A DNA stretch of 64,000 bases from contig NZ_JAPDOG010000005.1 of the NCBI RefSeq assembly GCF_026013545.1, forward strand, positions 124,001-188,000, in the 5' to 3' direction. This DNA comes from Defluviimonas salinarum (GTDB taxonomy: Bacteria; Pseudomonadota; Alphaproteobacteria; Rhodobacterales; Rhodobacteraceae). Shown one piece after another: positions 19,514-29,335 of the stretch; position 1 is the first letter of the stretch, and the number at the start of each line of letters is the position of its first letter. The notes below the pieces were generated by a model. The model worked only from the letters and a program-made list of their open reading frames with translations. It made no database searches and was not told the DNA's origin. The position numbers were made by a program, and so were the translations under genes.

Positions 19514-20125
19514 ATGCCTGAAACCGGTCGCCCGAAAATCGTCCTCGCCTCCGGCTCGGAGATCCGGGCCGGATTGCTCGCCGCAGCCGGCCTCGCCCCC
19601 GATATCCGCCCCGCCCGCGTCGACGAGGACGCGATCCGCGCCGCGCTCGAGGCCGACGGCGCCGGAGGTCGCGATCTCGCCGACGCGCTGGCCGAGATGA
19701 AGGCGAGGAAGATCTCCGAGAAGGACCCCACCGCATTGGTGATCGGCTGCGACCAGATCCTCGACTGCGAGGGGCGGATCTTCGCCAAACCCGCCGACAT
19801 CGACGAGGCGCGCGACCATCTGCGCGCGCTCGCGGGACGGACTCACCGTCTCTATTCCGCAGCGGTCGTCTGTCAGGCCGGAACTCCGCTCTGGCGTCAT
19901 GTCGGCACTGTACGTTTGACCATGCGCGACATCTCTGACGCCTATCTCGACGCCTATCTCCACCGAAACTGGGACAGCGTTCGCCACAGCGTCGGCTGCT
20001 ACAAGCTCGAAGAAGAGGGAGTGCGCCTTTTTTCCCGCATCGAAGGCGACTATTTTACCGTTCTCGGCCTGCCGCTCATCGAACTCTTGACCTGGCTCGG
20101 CATTCGGGGCGACATCGCCACATGA
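19514..20125 (+). CDS. maf: Maf family nucleotide pyrophosphatase
   Basis: Hydrolyses non-canonical or modified nucleoside triphosphates; characterised Maf proteins act on dTTP, UTP or m7GTP. The 203-residue product starts with the family pattern IVLASGSEIRAGLL and has the metal-binding segment VIGCDQIL and the later SVGCYKLEEEG. I chose the ATG at 19514 because the pattern follows directly; an upstream in-frame ATG would run back into the DnaA-box region. First gene of the rightward run maf-aroE-coaE-dnaQ. Confidence 0.93.
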   Translation: MPETGRPKIVLASGSEIRAGLLAAAGLAPDIRPARVDEDAIRAALEADGAGGRDLADALAEMKARKISEKDPTALVIGCDQILDCEGRIFAKPADIDEARDHLRALAGRTHRLYSAAVVCQAGTPLWRHVGTVRLTMRDISDAYLDAYLHRNWDSVRHSVGCYKLEEEGVRLFSRIEGDYFTVLGLPLIELLTWLGIRGDIAT

Positions 20126-20961
20126 CCGACCATCCCCGCATTCCGCTCGCCGGCGTCATCGGTTCGCCGATCGCGCATTCGAAGTCGCCGCAGCTTCATG
20201 GCCACTGGCTGAAGACCTATGGCATCCGCGGGTATTACATCCCGATGGATGTGGCGCAGTCGGATCTGCGCGAGGTGATCGCCACGCTTCCGAAAGCTGG
20301 GTTCGTCGGCGTCAACGTCACGATCCCGCACAAGGAGACGGTGCTCGCGCTCGCCGATGTCGTGACCGATCGCGCCGCCCTGATCGGCGCGGCGAACACG
20401 CTGATCTTCCGCAAGGACGGACGGATTCATGCGGACAATACCGACGGTTATGGCTTCATCGCCAATCTGAGGCAGAACGCCCCGACCTGGGCGCCGCAAT
20501 CGGGAGCCGCCGCCGTCTTCGGCGCGGGCGGTGCCGCCCGCGCGGTCATCGCCTCGCTGATCGAGGTTGGCGTGCCGGAGATCCGTCTTTCAAACCGCAC
20601 TCGTGCCCGTGCCGAGGCGCTCCGGCAGGAGTTCGGCGCCAAGGTCATCGTGCACGACTGGGTCCACGCGGGTTCGATGCTGGAAGATGCCGTCACCGTC
20701 GTGAACACCTCCTCGCTCGGCATGGTCGGCAAGCCGGATTTCCGCGTGCCGCTCGACGCGCTTTCGAAATCCTCGGTGGTGACGGATCTCGTCTATACGC
20801 CCTTGCGCACGAGGCTGCTCGAAGAGGCCGAGGCGCTTGGCTGCGTGACCGTGGACGGGCTCGGCATGCTCCTTCACCAGGCGGCGCCGGCGTTCGAGCG
20901 TTGGTTCGGTGCACGCCCCGAGGTTGACCAGGCGACGCGGGACGTGGTTCTGGGCGCATGA
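20122..20961 (+). CDS. aroE: Shikimate dehydrogenase (NADP+)
   Basis: Reduces 3-dehydroshikimate to shikimate in aromatic amino acid synthesis. The 279-residue protein has GSPIAHSKSPQLHGHW at the start, the catalytic-lysine motif NVTIPHKE, the NADP loop GAGGAARAV and NRTRARAEAL. It overlaps maf by four bases (ATGA). Confidence 0.96.
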   Translation: MTDHPRIPLAGVIGSPIAHSKSPQLHGHWLKTYGIRGYYIPMDVAQSDLREVIATLPKAGFVGVNVTIPHKETVLALADVVTDRAALIGAANTLIFRKDGRIHADNTDGYGFIANLRQNAPTWAPQSGAAAVFGAGGAARAVIASLIEVGVPEIRLSNRTRARAEALRQEFGAKVIVHDWVHAGSMLEDAVTVVNTSSLGMVGKPDFRVPLDALSKSSVVTDLVYTPLRTRLLEEAEALGCVTVDGLGMLLHQAAPAFERWFGARPEVDQATRDVVLGA

Positions 20962-21560
20962 CGCGGCCTTATCTTCTGGGTCTCACCGGCTCGATCGGCA
21001 TGGGCAAGTCCACCACGGCGGCCATGTTTGCAGCTGAAGGCGTTCCGGTCTGGGACGCCGACGCCGCGGTTCATCGTCTCTATGCGAAGGGTGGCGCCGC
21101 CGTTCCGGCGATCGCCACGCTTTGCCCCGAGGCGGTGGTCGATGGTGCGGTCGATCGCACAGGGCTCAAGGCATGGATCGCCAGCGACCCCGCCGCGCTC
21201 GCGCAGATCGAGGCCGCCGTCCACCCGTTCGTGGCCGCCGACCGTGCCGCCTTCATCGCCGGGGCCAAGGCCGACGGCGCGACCCTCGTGGTGCTGGACA
21301 TCCCGCTCCTCTTCGAGACCGGCGCCGAGACCTGGCTCGACGCCACGCTTGTCGTCACCGCACCGGTCGAGACCCAGCGCGCGCGCGTCCTCGCCCGGCC
21401 TGGAATGACCGAGGCGCAGCTTGCGGCAATCCTCGCGCGGCAGATGCCGGATGCCGAGAAACGCGCCCGAGCCACCCATGTGATCGAGACCCGCAGCCTT
21501 GATCAAACCCGCGCGGCTGTGCAAAACCTGATCGCGGAGCTTCGGAACAGCCATGCGTGA
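20958..21560 (+). CDS. coaE: Dephospho-CoA kinase
   Basis: Last step of coenzyme A synthesis. The 200-residue product has the P-loop [11 protein letters not shown] and the conserved [11 protein letters not shown] and [11 protein letters not shown] segments. It overlaps aroE by four bases and dnaQ by eight. Confidence 0.96.
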   Translation: MTRPYLLGLTGSIGMGKSTTAAMFAAEGVPVWDADAAVHRLYAKGGAAVPAIATLCPEAVVDGAVDRTGLKAWIASDPAALAQIEAAVHPFVAADRAAFIAGAKADGATLVVLDIPLLFETGAETWLDATLVVTAPVETQRARVLARPGMTEAQLAAILARQMPDAEKRARATHVIETRSLDQTRAAVQNLIAELRNSHA

Positions 21561-22248
21561 AATCGTCCTCGACACCGAAACCACCGGCTTCGAACCCGCC
21601 GAAGGCGACCGCATCGTCGAGATTGGCGCGGTCGAACTATTCAACCATGTTCCGACCGGGCGGACCTATCACCAGTACATCAACCCCGAACGCGCGATGC
21701 CGACCGCAGCCTTCGAGGTCCACGGCCTCGGAGATGATTTCCTGCGCGACAAGCCGCGGTTCACCGAGATCGCCGGAGCATTTCTCGACTTCGTCGGGAC
21801 GGATTCGCGGCTGGTGATCCACAACGCCGCCTTCGACATGAAGTTCCTCAATGCCGAGCTTGGCTGGGCGAGCCTTCCGCTCCTGCCGATGGACCGCGCG
21901 CTCGACACCGTCGCGATGGCGCGGCGCAAGTTCCCTGGTTCACCCGCCTCGCTCGACGCGCTCTGCCGGCGCTTCGGCATCGACAACTCGGCGCGCGAGA
22001 AGCACGGGGCGCTACTCGACAGCGAGCTTCTCGCCGAGGTCTATCTGGAACTCATCGGCGGGCGGCAGCCCGATTTTGGGCTGACGGCTGCAACCACCAC
22101 ACCCGGCAACGCCGCCACCGCCGGGACCTGGCGCCCGACGGCGCGGCCCGCGCCGCTTGCCCCGCGGCTCACCGCCGAAGAGGCCGAAGCGCATCGCGTC
22201 TTTGTCGAGGGGCTGGGCGCCACCGCGATCTGGGCACGGTTCGGCTAG
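21553..22248 (+). CDS. dnaQ: DNA polymerase III epsilon subunit (3'-5' proofreading exonuclease)
   Basis: A 231-residue DEDDh exonuclease: Exo[11 protein letters not shown], Exo[13 protein letters not shown], and ExoIII with [18 protein letters not shown]. The C-terminal tail is proline/alanine rich and would contact the polymerase alpha subunit. It overlaps coaE by eight bases and ends at a CTAG shared with the opposing sugar transferase. In related genomes I would expect secB next; here secB is 26 kb away. Confidence 0.95.
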   Translation: MREIVLDTETTGFEPAEGDRIVEIGAVELFNHVPTGRTYHQYINPERAMPTAAFEVHGLGDDFLRDKPRFTEIAGAFLDFVGTDSRLVIHNAAFDMKFLNAELGWASLPLLPMDRALDTVAMARRKFPGSPASLDALCRRFGIDNSAREKHGALLDSELLAEVYLELIGGRQPDFGLTAATTTPGNAATAGTWRPTARPAPLAPRLTAEEAEAHRVFVEGLGATAIWARFG

Positions 22249-22913
22249 ACACCCGTCGCGCGCATCACTGCACCGAAGGTCCGCGCGAGTACCGAAAGAT
22301 CGGTGCCGAGGCTGACAGAATGCCCATAGGCGGTGTCGTAGTTTGCGCGCTCCGAGAACGAGCCGCGATTTCGGCACCCGATCTGCCAAAGGCCGGTTAT
22401 CCCCGGCCGCATCCGGTAATAGGCCGCATCCTGGCGGCCGTCGAGATAGAGCGCCCGCTGCTCCGGCAGGAACGGACGGGGACCGACAAGACTCATGGAG
22501 CCGGTGAGCACGTTCCAAAGTTGCGGCAGCTCATCGAGGCTGGTCCGGCGCAGCACCGCGCCGAGCCGCGTGATCCTTGGGTCCCGGGACAGTTTCTGGG
22601 TGCGGCCCCATTCCGCTGCAAGGGTGGGGTCGGCCTGAAGTATCCGGGCCAACACGCTCTCGGCGTCAGGGATCATGGTCCGGACCTTCCAGCAGCGAAA
22701 CGGCAATCCGTCGCGACCGATCCGTTTTTGCGAGTAGAGCGGACGACCGCCGGACAGCGCGGTGAGGCAGAGGACCGACGCCACCAGCGGCAGCACGAGC
22801 GGCAGCGCCAGGACAACCAGCGCGACATCCAGCACGCGCTTTCCAATCGCGGAATAGAAGCGCGGCGTATCGAAGGGGGCTACGTTGTGGAACTCGAAAT
22901 ACGGGGCGGCCAT
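22245..22913 (-). CDS. Undecaprenyl-phosphate sugar phosphotransferase, exopolysaccharide-initiating type
   Basis: A 222-residue bacterial sugar transferase of the ExoY/PssY group, which moves a sugar-1-phosphate onto undecaprenyl phosphate to start a surface polysaccharide. It has one N-terminal hydrophobic hairpin ([20 protein letters not shown]), then [38 protein letters not shown] and [14 protein letters not shown] chose the start at 22913 because GGGAG lies about ten bases upstream; 22964 is an alternative with no visible ribosome site. No other polysaccharide genes are nearby, so it is an orphan initiator. Confidence 0.88.
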   Translation of the reverse strand: MAAPYFEFHNVAPFDTPRFYSAIGKRVLDVALVVLALPLVLPLVASVLCLTALSGGRPLYSQKRIGRDGLPFRCWKVRTMIPDAESVLARILQADPTLAAEWGRTQKLSRDPRITRLGAVLRRTSLDELPQLWNVLTGSMSLVGPRPFLPEQRALYLDGRQDAAYYRMRPGITGLWQIGCRNRGSFSERANYDTAYGHSVSLGTDLSVLARTFGAVMRATGV

Positions 22914-23186
22914 CCCGGAGAACTCCCTCGTCAATGGGTCCGGTCGGGCTCTGCATCCGGACATGCCGCAAAGCTAAGGGCTGAGTTGTTACGGATCAGT
23001 TAAGCTTAATCGGGAGTGAACGAAGCTTCGCCGACCGCGGTTGAAGTCGCTTACGCAGTATGGCGTCTCGACGTTTAATTACGCTTTATCAATACGTTAT
23101 GGTCGCGGACAATCGTTTGAGTCGACAGGGCCCGAAACGCATCCCTTCCATTGTGGCCAACGAGGCACCGGATCAGCGCCGCGGAC
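22914..23186. promoter_or_regulatory. Leader of the sugar transferase with paired palindromes
   Basis: A 273-base gap. Two 10-base perfect palindromes with a shared AAGCTT core, TTAAGCTTAA (23000-23009) and CGAAGCTTCG (23021-23030), have centres exactly 21 bases apart, about two helical turns, 87-117 bases before the sugar-transferase start. The stretch 23075-23120 is AT-rich. Nothing coding is seen. Confidence 0.45.
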
Positions 23187-24491
23187 TCACACGAATCGGT
23201 TCCAGAGGTTTTCCAGCCGCTCCTGCCGTCCCGAGCGCGGTTTCGGGTCGATCCCATCGCGAAGGACCCGGTCCGAAATCTCCTCAAGTGTCGCACCTTG
23301 CAGCATTGTCCGGTTCGCAGGATCGTTCCATCCCGCATAGCGCGCCGCTCGCGCCGCCTCGAGCGCGCCGTCCTCGTACAGCGCCGCCGCCGCCTTGAAC
23401 GCCCGCGCGCAGACATCCATCGCGCCGACATGGGCGAGAATAAGGTCCTCGGGGTCGAGCGACTGGCGCCGAAGTTTTGCGTCGAAATTGGTGCCGCCGG
23501 TGGTGAAACCGTCCGCGCGCAGGATCTCGTAATAGGCGCGGGCCATTTCGGGGACGGAGTCCGGGAACTGGTCGGTGTCCCAGCCCGATTGGTAATCGTT
23601 GCGGTTCATGTCGATCGAGCCGAACAGGCCGAGCGAGGCGGCGAGCGCGATCTCGTGCTCGAAGGAATGACCGGCGAGGATCGCGTGGCCCTGCTCGATG
23701 TTGACCTTGACCTCGCCCTCGAGCCCGAACCGCTTGAGGAAGCCGTAGACTGACGCGACGTCATAGTCGTACTGGTGCTTCGACGGCTCCTGTGGTTTCG
23801 GCTCGACGAGGATCGTGCCCTTGAACCCGATCTTGTGCTTGTAATCGACGACCATCTGCAGGAACCGCCCGGCCTGTTCGGCCTCGCGCGTCAGGTCGGT
23901 GTTGAGCAGCGTCTCGTAACCCTCGCGCCCGCCCCATAGGACGTAGTTCTCGCCACCGAGGCGGTGAGTCGCGTCCATGCAGGACTTCACCGTCGCCGCG
24001 GCATAGGCGAAGACATTGGGATCCGGGTTGGTCGCGGCTCCGGCCATGAAGCGGCGGTGCGAGAAGAGGTTCGCGGTGCCCCAGAGGAGCCGCGTGCGCT
24101 GGCCCGCCATCTTCTGACCGATGTAATCGACGATCTCCTCAAGATTGCGCACGCTTTCGGCAAAGCTCGCGCCTTCGGGCCGCACGTCGGCATCGTGGAA
24201 GCAGAAGAACGGCACGCCGAGCAGGTCGAACATCTCGAACGCGGCATCTGCCTTCAGCTTGGCGTGGGCCATCGTGTCGCCGAACCACGGCCGCTCGAAG
24301 GTCGCGCCGCCGAACGGGTCGCCGCCGGGCCAGGCGAAACTGTGCCACCAGGCCACCGCGAACCGCAGCTGGTCCTCGAGCCGCTTGCCGAGCACGACCG
24401 CGTCGGGATCGTAATGGCGGTAGGCGTAATCGCTGGTGCAGTCGGGCCCCTCGTAGCGGATCTTCGGGATTCGGTCGAAGAAATGGGTCAT
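23187..24491 (-). CDS. xylA: Xylose isomerase
   Basis: Converts D-xylose to D-xylulose. The 434-residue protein has the catalytic-histidine segment [18 protein letters not shown], the metal ligands in [12 protein letters not shown] and [26 protein letters not shown] and TNFDAK, all as in class II isomerases. It overlaps the xylB stop by four bases and is the last gene of xylF-xylH-xylG-xylB-xylA. Confidence 0.97.
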   Translation of the reverse strand: MTHFFDRIPKIRYEGPDCTSDYAYRHYDPDAVVLGKRLEDQLRFAVAWWHSFAWPGGDPFGGATFERPWFGDTMAHAKLKADAAFEMFDLLGVPFFCFHDADVRPEGASFAESVRNLEEIVDYIGQKMAGQRTRLLWGTANLFSHRRFMAGAATNPDPNVFAYAAATVKSCMDATHRLGGENYVLWGGREGYETLLNTDLTREAEQAGRFLQMVVDYKHKIGFKGTILVEPKPQEPSKHQYDYDVASVYGFLKRFGLEGEVKVNIEQGHAILAGHSFEHEIALAASLGLFGSIDMNRNDYQSGWDTDQFPDSVPEMARAYYEILRADGFTTGGTNFDAKLRRQSLDPEDLILAHVGAMDVCARAFKAAAALYEDGALEAARAARYAGWNDPANRTMLQGATLEEISDRVLRDGIDPKPRSGRQERLENLWNRFV

Positions 24492-25924
24492 GTCAGCCCC
24501 CTGATGGCGGTTGCGGCGGCCCGATAGCGGGCATGGCCCGCGTCGAAGGCCTCGGTGAGCGCCGCGACGGGTTCGAAGGTTCGGGCGATGGTGGGTGGCG
24601 TCGCGATTTCCGCCCCGGCGCCGGTCGCGGCCATGAACGCGAGCCGGGCAGCCCCGAAGGCGGCGCCATAATCCCCCGCGGCGGGCCGGGCGACAGGTGT
24701 GCCGAGCGCCGTGGCCAGCGCCGCGAGCCAATAATCCGATTTCGCGCCGCCGCCAGTCGCAAGCAGCCGGTCGATCCTCGAGCCGGTCGCGTAGAGCGCA
24801 TCGCGGCAGTCCCGGATTGCGAAGGTCACGCCCTCGAGCACCGCGCGCGTCGCGGCCTCGCGATCGGTGGCGTGGTCGAGGCCGATGAAGGCGCCGCGGA
24901 TCGCGGCGTCGTTCAGGGGCGTCCGTTCGCCGCCGAGAAAGGGAAGGAACCGGGTCTTGCCGGGCGCCTTCAGCGTGCCGAGCGCCTCGGCCAAAGCGGC
25001 AGGCTCGCTTCCGGCGAGCCGCGCAAACCAGTTCAGCGCATCGGTGGCGGCAAGGATCACCCCCATTTGGTGCCACTTGCCCGGGAGCGCGTGGCAGAAG
25101 CTGTGGACCGCCGTCGCGGGATCGGGTCTATAGCGGTCATTCGCGGCGAAAAGCACGCCCGATGTGCCGAGCGAGACGAACCCTTGCCCCGCCTTCACCA
25201 CTCCAAGCCCGATTGCCGCCGCCGCGTTGTCACCCGCCCCGCCGGCCACGACTGCGCCAGGCCTCAGCCCGAACCGGCGTGCCAGTTCCGGCCGAAGTCG
25301 GCCGGACACTGCGACGCCCTCGACGAGCCGCGGCATTGCGGTGCGGTCAAGCCCGGTTGCGGCCAGAAGCGCCTCCGACCAGTCGCGCGCCCCGGTGTCG
25401 AGCCAGCTCGTGCCCGAGGCGTCCGACATCTCCGCGACATGCTCTCCGGTCAGCCAGAGCCGGAGGTAGTCCTTGGGCAGGAGCACCCGCGCCACCTGCG
25501 TAAAAAGTGCCGGTTCGTGGCGGCGGAGCCAGAGAAGCTTGGGCGCCGTGAAGCCGGGAAAGACGATGTTGCCGCTGATCCGCCGGAACGCCGGGTCGGC
25601 GTCGAGCTCGGCGGCCTCCCGGTGGGCGCGGGTATCGTTCCAGAGGATGCAGGGCCTCAGCACATTGTCGGACCGGTCGAGAAGGACTGCGCCGTGCATC
25701 TGCCCGGAAAGCCCGATCGCCTCGGTCGCCGCGCGCGCCGCCTCGGGCAGCGCGCGCAGCACCGCCTCGGCGGCGGCGATCCAATCGGCGGGCGATTGCT
25801 CGGACCAGCCGTCCCTCGGTCGCGACACGGTGAGCGGCGCCGTCGCCTCGGCCACGATGCGCTGGTCGGCGTCGATCAGAACGCCCTTCAGGCCCGACGT
25901 GCCAAGATCGAGCCCGAGGTACAT
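24488..25924 (-). CDS. xylB: Xylulokinase
   Basis: Phosphorylates xylulose to xylulose 5-phosphate for the pentose phosphate pathway. The 478-residue FGGY-family protein opens with [15 protein letters not shown], has [11 protein letters not shown] and the ATP-binding [13 protein letters not shown]. The ATG shares one base with the xylG stop (TGATG) and the stop overlaps xylA by four bases. Confidence 0.95.
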   Translation of the reverse strand: MYLGLDLGTSGLKGVLIDADQRIVAEATAPLTVSRPRDGWSEQSPADWIAAAEAVLRALPEAARAATEAIGLSGQMHGAVLLDRSDNVLRPCILWNDTRAHREAAELDADPAFRRISGNIVFPGFTAPKLLWLRRHEPALFTQVARVLLPKDYLRLWLTGEHVAEMSDASGTSWLDTGARDWSEALLAATGLDRTAMPRLVEGVAVSGRLRPELARRFGLRPGAVVAGGAGDNAAAAIGLGVVKAGQGFVSLGTSGVLFAANDRYRPDPATAVHSFCHALPGKWHQMGVILAATDALNWFARLAGSEPAALAEALGTLKAPGKTRFLPFLGGERTPLNDAAIRGAFIGLDHATDREAATRAVLEGVTFAIRDCRDALYATGSRIDRLLATGGGAKSDYWLAALATALGTPVARPAAGDYGAAFGAARLAFMAATGAGAEIATPPTIARTFEPVAALTEAFDAGHARYRAAATAIRGLT

Positions 25925-26685
25925 CACGCCGCCTTTTCGGGCTTCTTGCCGAGGATGATCATGCCGAGGATGTCGTCGTCGGTGACCTCGTCCACGTTCA
26001 CCGTGCCGACGAGCTGACCGTTCTTCATCACGCTCGCCCGGTCGCAGAGCTTCATCACATTGTGGATGTCGTGCTCGATCAGGAAGATTCCGAGCCCCTG
26101 GCGCTTCAGCTCCTCGATCAGCTCGGCGACCATCTGCGTCTCGTGCGGCCCGAGCGCAGCCGTCGGCTCGTCCATGATCAGGATCCGGGCGTTGAAATAG
26201 ACCGCGCGGGCGATCGCGACCGACTGCCGCTGACCGCCCGAGAGCGCGGAGACCGGCACGTTGAACTTGCGGAAGTTCGGGTTGAGCCGGGCCATGATCT
26301 TGCGCGTCTCGGCCTCCATCCGCGCCTCGTCCACGAAGCCCATCGGCGTCACCAGCTCGCGTCCGAGGAAGAGGTTCGAGGCGGCGTCGAGATTGTCGGC
26401 GAGCGCGAGCGTCTGGTAGATAGTCTCGATATTGTAGGCGCGGGCGTCGCGCGGGTTCTGAATGCTGGCCTTCTGGCCATTGATGAAGATCTCGCCCGAA
26501 TCCGCCTGGTAGGCGCCGGAGAGGCATTTGATCAGCGTCGACTTGCCAGCGCCATTGTGGCCGAGCAGGCCGACGACCTCGCCGGGATAGAGATCGACTG
26601 TGACGTGATCCACGGCCTTGATGCCGCCAAAGGCGATCGAGATGTCGCGCAGCTCGACGAGGGGGGTTCCGCGATCCTGGGTCAT
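25924..26685 (-). CDS. xylG: Sugar ABC importer ATP-binding protein (xylose)
   Basis: Energises the XylFHG importer. The 253-residue protein holds a single ATPase domain: Walker [10 protein letters not shown], signature [14 protein letters not shown], Walker [13 protein letters not shown], and H-loop EHD. Many pentose importers carry a 500-residue tandem ATPase; this single-domain form resembles the FrcA-like type and would work as a homodimer. It overlaps xylH by four bases. Confidence 0.9.
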   Translation of the reverse strand: MTQDRGTPLVELRDISIAFGGIKAVDHVTVDLYPGEVVGLLGHNGAGKSTLIKCLSGAYQADSGEIFINGQKASIQNPRDARAYNIETIYQTLALADNLDAASNLFLGRELVTPMGFVDEARMEAETRKIMARLNPNFRKFNVPVSALSGGQRQSVAIARAVYFNARILIMDEPTAALGPHETQMVAELIEELKRQGLGIFLIEHDIHNVMKLCDRASVMKNGQLVGTVNVDEVTDDDILGMIILGKKPEKAA

Positions 26686-28034
26686 TTCAGGGCTCCCGTA
26701 CGCTTGCGGTACTGGATGTCGATCCAGACAGCGATTACGAGGACAAGGCCGACGACGATGTTCTGGAACGGCGAGTCGACGCCCACCATCGCCATGCCCG
26801 ATTGCAGCGACTGCATGATCAGCGCACCGAGAATGGCGCCGTAGATCGTGCCTATTCCACCCGAAAGCGCTGTGCCACCGATCACCGCAGCGGCGATGAC
26901 GCGGAGCTCGTCGAGCGTGCCGATGTCGTTGGTGTGGTTCTGCAAACGCGCTTGGGCGACGATCGCCGAGAGCGCGCAGAGAAAGCCCATGAGCGCGAAG
27001 ACCTTGACCGTCAGGAGCCGGGTGTTGATGCCCGAAAGCTCCGCCGCGTCGGGATTGCCGCCGGTGGCGAAGATGTAGCGCCCGAACCGGGTGCGCCGCG
27101 CGATCATGGTCATCGCGATGGCGAGAAGGATCAGGATCAGGACCGAGATCGGAAGGCCGAAGACCTCGCTGTAACCTTCCGGCATGGTTTCGCCGCGGGC
27201 CGCGAAGATGCGGCGCAGACGGCCGGCCGGGACCTCGTAGGAGTTCAGGATCGCGACGAAGCCGAAGATCGCGCCGGCATAGATCGCCGACATCATCACC
27301 TCGGCCCAGATCGGCTTGACGCGGAAGTCATGCGCCAGCTTGGCCTTGCGGCCCTGGAACTGCGCCCAGATCGCGAGCGCCGCGGCGATCGCGGCAACGA
27401 TCCAGGAGGCGGTCGCGCCGAGCGTGCCCTCGGAGCCGCCGAACAGCAGGAAATTCTTGTCGAGCGGCCCGAGCGTCTGGCCGGAGGTCATGTACCAGCC
27501 GACATTGCGCCAGATCAGAAGGCCGCCGAGCGTCACGATGAAGGCCGGGATGCGCTGGTAGCCGATGAGCCAGCCGTTGAAGGCGCCGACCAGCGTGCCG
27601 GTGGCGAGCCCGGCGACCATTGCCATCGGCGCCACCATCGGATGGCCGAAGCCGAGCCCCATCACGGTCGGCACCAGCCAGACCTGCATCAGCCCCATCA
27701 CCGCCGAACAGAGCGCGAGAAGCGCACCAACGGAAAGGTCGATGTGGCGTGTGACGATGACGAAGACCATACCGGTCGCCATGATCGCGACCGAGACCGT
27801 CTGGATCGTCAGGTTGAAGATGTTGCGCGCCGACAGGAACGCGCCGTCCGAGAGCCAGGCGAAGGGGTTCGCGGTGAACTCCGGCTGCAGCCGGAACCCG
27901 GTCCAGCCCTGGAAGCCGAGGCAGATCACCACGAAGGCGCCGATCATGCCGAGAAGTCTGGTGTCGATCTCCAGCGTCTCGAGAAGGCTGCGCTGGCGGA
28001 TTTCATGGGGGGCGTGCTTGGCCACGTCGGACAT
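26682..28034 (-). CDS. xylH: Sugar ABC importer permease (xylose)
   Basis: A 450-residue inner-membrane permease of the ribose/xylose class with about ten membrane segments. Characteristic stretches are [40 protein letters not shown] and [22 protein letters not shown] start it at 28034, with AAGGAACGG just upstream; an earlier ATG at 28079 has no ribosome site. The long central loop (about residues 230-300) lengthens it relative to RbsC-type permeases, as in XylH. Confidence 0.9.
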   Translation of the reverse strand: MSDVAKHAPHEIRQRSLLETLEIDTRLLGMIGAFVVICLGFQGWTGFRLQPEFTANPFAWLSDGAFLSARNIFNLTIQTVSVAIMATGMVFVIVTRHIDLSVGALLALCSAVMGLMQVWLVPTVMGLGFGHPMVAPMAMVAGLATGTLVGAFNGWLIGYQRIPAFIVTLGGLLIWRNVGWYMTSGQTLGPLDKNFLLFGGSEGTLGATASWIVAAIAAALAIWAQFQGRKAKLAHDFRVKPIWAEVMMSAIYAGAIFGFVAILNSYEVPAGRLRRIFAARGETMPEGYSEVFGLPISVLILILLAIAMTMIARRTRFGRYIFATGGNPDAAELSGINTRLLTVKVFALMGFLCALSAIVAQARLQNHTNDIGTLDELRVIAAAVIGGTALSGGIGTIYGAILGALIMQSLQSGMAMVGVDSPFQNIVVGLVLVIAVWIDIQYRKRTGALK

Positions 28035-28108
28035 GTCCGTTCCTTCTGAAGATGGACCCGAGGGGCGGGCCCCGGCCATCGGCCGGAGCGCGCCTTCGCG
28101 TCAGGGGA
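28035..28108 (-). other. Intercistronic hairpins between xylF and xylH
   Basis: A 6-base-pair stem CCGGCC-ATC-GGCCGG (28072-28086) and a smaller CGCG stem next to it lie between the binding-protein gene and the permease. Such structures commonly protect the upstream message and keep binding protein in excess of permease; that role here is inference. Confidence 0.4.
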
Positions 28109-29128
28109 TCAGTTGCAGGGCGCCGGACCAGTGCTCACGCCCTGACAGAGCGCGTCCTTGCTGATCCATCCGGCATCGACCACGACCGAAAGATTCTCCT
28201 GCGTCACCGGGATCGGCGCGAGGAAGACGGCATTCATCTCGTTGCCGCCGGGCGTGGTGAACTTGACCGCATTCGGGATCGCCTCCATCGCGGTGCCGCC
28301 GGCGAGCGCGACGGCGATCTCGCCCGCCGCCTTGCCAAGTTCGCGCGCGTCTTTCCAGACAGACACGGTCTGGGTCCCGGCCGCGACCCGGTTCAGCGCC
28401 GCATGATCGCCGTCCTGGCCCGAGACCGGGATTCCGGCCATGCCCTGCGCGGTCAGCGCCGACACGACGCCGCCCGCCGTGCCGTCGTTCGAGGCGACGA
28501 CTGCGTCGACGCCGTTCGAGGTCTCGGTGAGGATCTGCTCCATGTTCTTCTGGGCGTTCGCCGGAAGCCAGCCGTCGGTATAGGCCTCGCCGACGATGGT
28601 GATGTCGCCGCTGTCGATCGCTGCCTGCAGCACCTCCTGCTGGCCGCCCCTCAGGAAGTCGGCATTGGGATCGGTGGGCGAGCCCTTGATCATCACATAG
28701 CGGCCCTTCGGCATCTTCTCGAAGACCGCGCGTGCCTGCATCCGCCCGACCTCGATATTGTCGAAGGTCAGGTAGAAGGCGCGCGGATCCTCGATCAGCC
28801 GGTCATAGGCGACGACCGGGATGCCCTCGTCGGCCGCGGCCTGCACTGCGGGCACCACGGCCTGGGTGTCCTGGCCGAGGATGATCAGAGCGTCGACGCC
28901 CTGCGCGATCAGCGCCTCGATGTCCGAAAGCTGCTTGGCCGAGGACGATTGCGCATCGGCCGAGACATAGGTGGCTCCGGCCGCGTCGAGCGCGGCCTTC
29001 ATCGCCGCCTCGTCGGTCTTCCAGCGCTCCTCCTGGAAATTCGACCAGCTCACACCGACGGTCTGCGCCCAGCCGGATGTGGCAAAGCCGGCCGTCAGGA
29101 CGACGGCCGCGAGAAAGGTTTTCGTCAT
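28109..29128 (-). CDS. xylF: Periplasmic xylose-binding protein
   Basis: Captures D-xylose for the ABC importer. The 339-residue product starts with a signal peptide (MTKTFLAAVVLTAGFATSGWA) and is a type I periplasmic binding fold with GVSWSNFQEERWKTD, DALIILGQDT and VVAYDRLIED, all matching XylF. It starts at 29128; GGGAGGAGAC lies just upstream. First gene of the xyl operon, divergent from xylR. Confidence 0.93.
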   Translation of the reverse strand: MTKTFLAAVVLTAGFATSGWAQTVGVSWSNFQEERWKTDEAAMKAALDAAGATYVSADAQSSSAKQLSDIEALIAQGVDALIILGQDTQAVVPAVQAAADEGIPVVAYDRLIEDPRAFYLTFDNIEVGRMQARAVFEKMPKGRYVMIKGSPTDPNADFLRGGQQEVLQAAIDSGDITIVGEAYTDGWLPANAQKNMEQILTETSNGVDAVVASNDGTAGGVVSALTAQGMAGIPVSGQDGDHAALNRVAAGTQTVSVWKDARELGKAAGEIAVALAGGTAMEAIPNAVKFTTPGGNEMNAVFLAPIPVTQENLSVVVDAGWISKDALCQGVSTGPAPCN

Positions 29129-29186
29129 TGTCTCCTCCCTTGGACGGGCCTCACGCCCGGATCGGCGGTTGCGCCGAACTTCCTCA

Positions 29187-29215
29187 AGGCTGCCGCGAAT
29201 AAATTCGCTTGTCAA
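29187..29215 (-). promoter_or_regulatory. Possible promoter of xylFHGBA
   Basis: On the minus strand a perfect TTGACA (29215-29210), a 17-base spacer and CAGCCT (29192-29187). The second box is weak but keeps the A at position two and final T. Confidence 0.4.
29195..29208. promoter_or_regulatory. Candidate XylR operator
   Basis: A perfect inverted repeat GCGAAT-AA-ATTCGC lying inside the spacer of the possible xylF promoter, in the xylF-xylR gap. A second looser pair, TTGTC (29209-29213) and GACAA (29230-29234), flanks it. A repressor bound here would block the promoter directly. Confidence 0.45.
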
Positions 29216-29335
29216 ATTAAAATAAGTTCGACAAAGTACATATGTGAAACAAAACTGCCAAATCCATCCCGAAATCGCCAAGAATCTGGCTGAAGGGCCG
29301 CTGGTTTGGCTATTTTTAGTTAGGCGTGCTAATTA

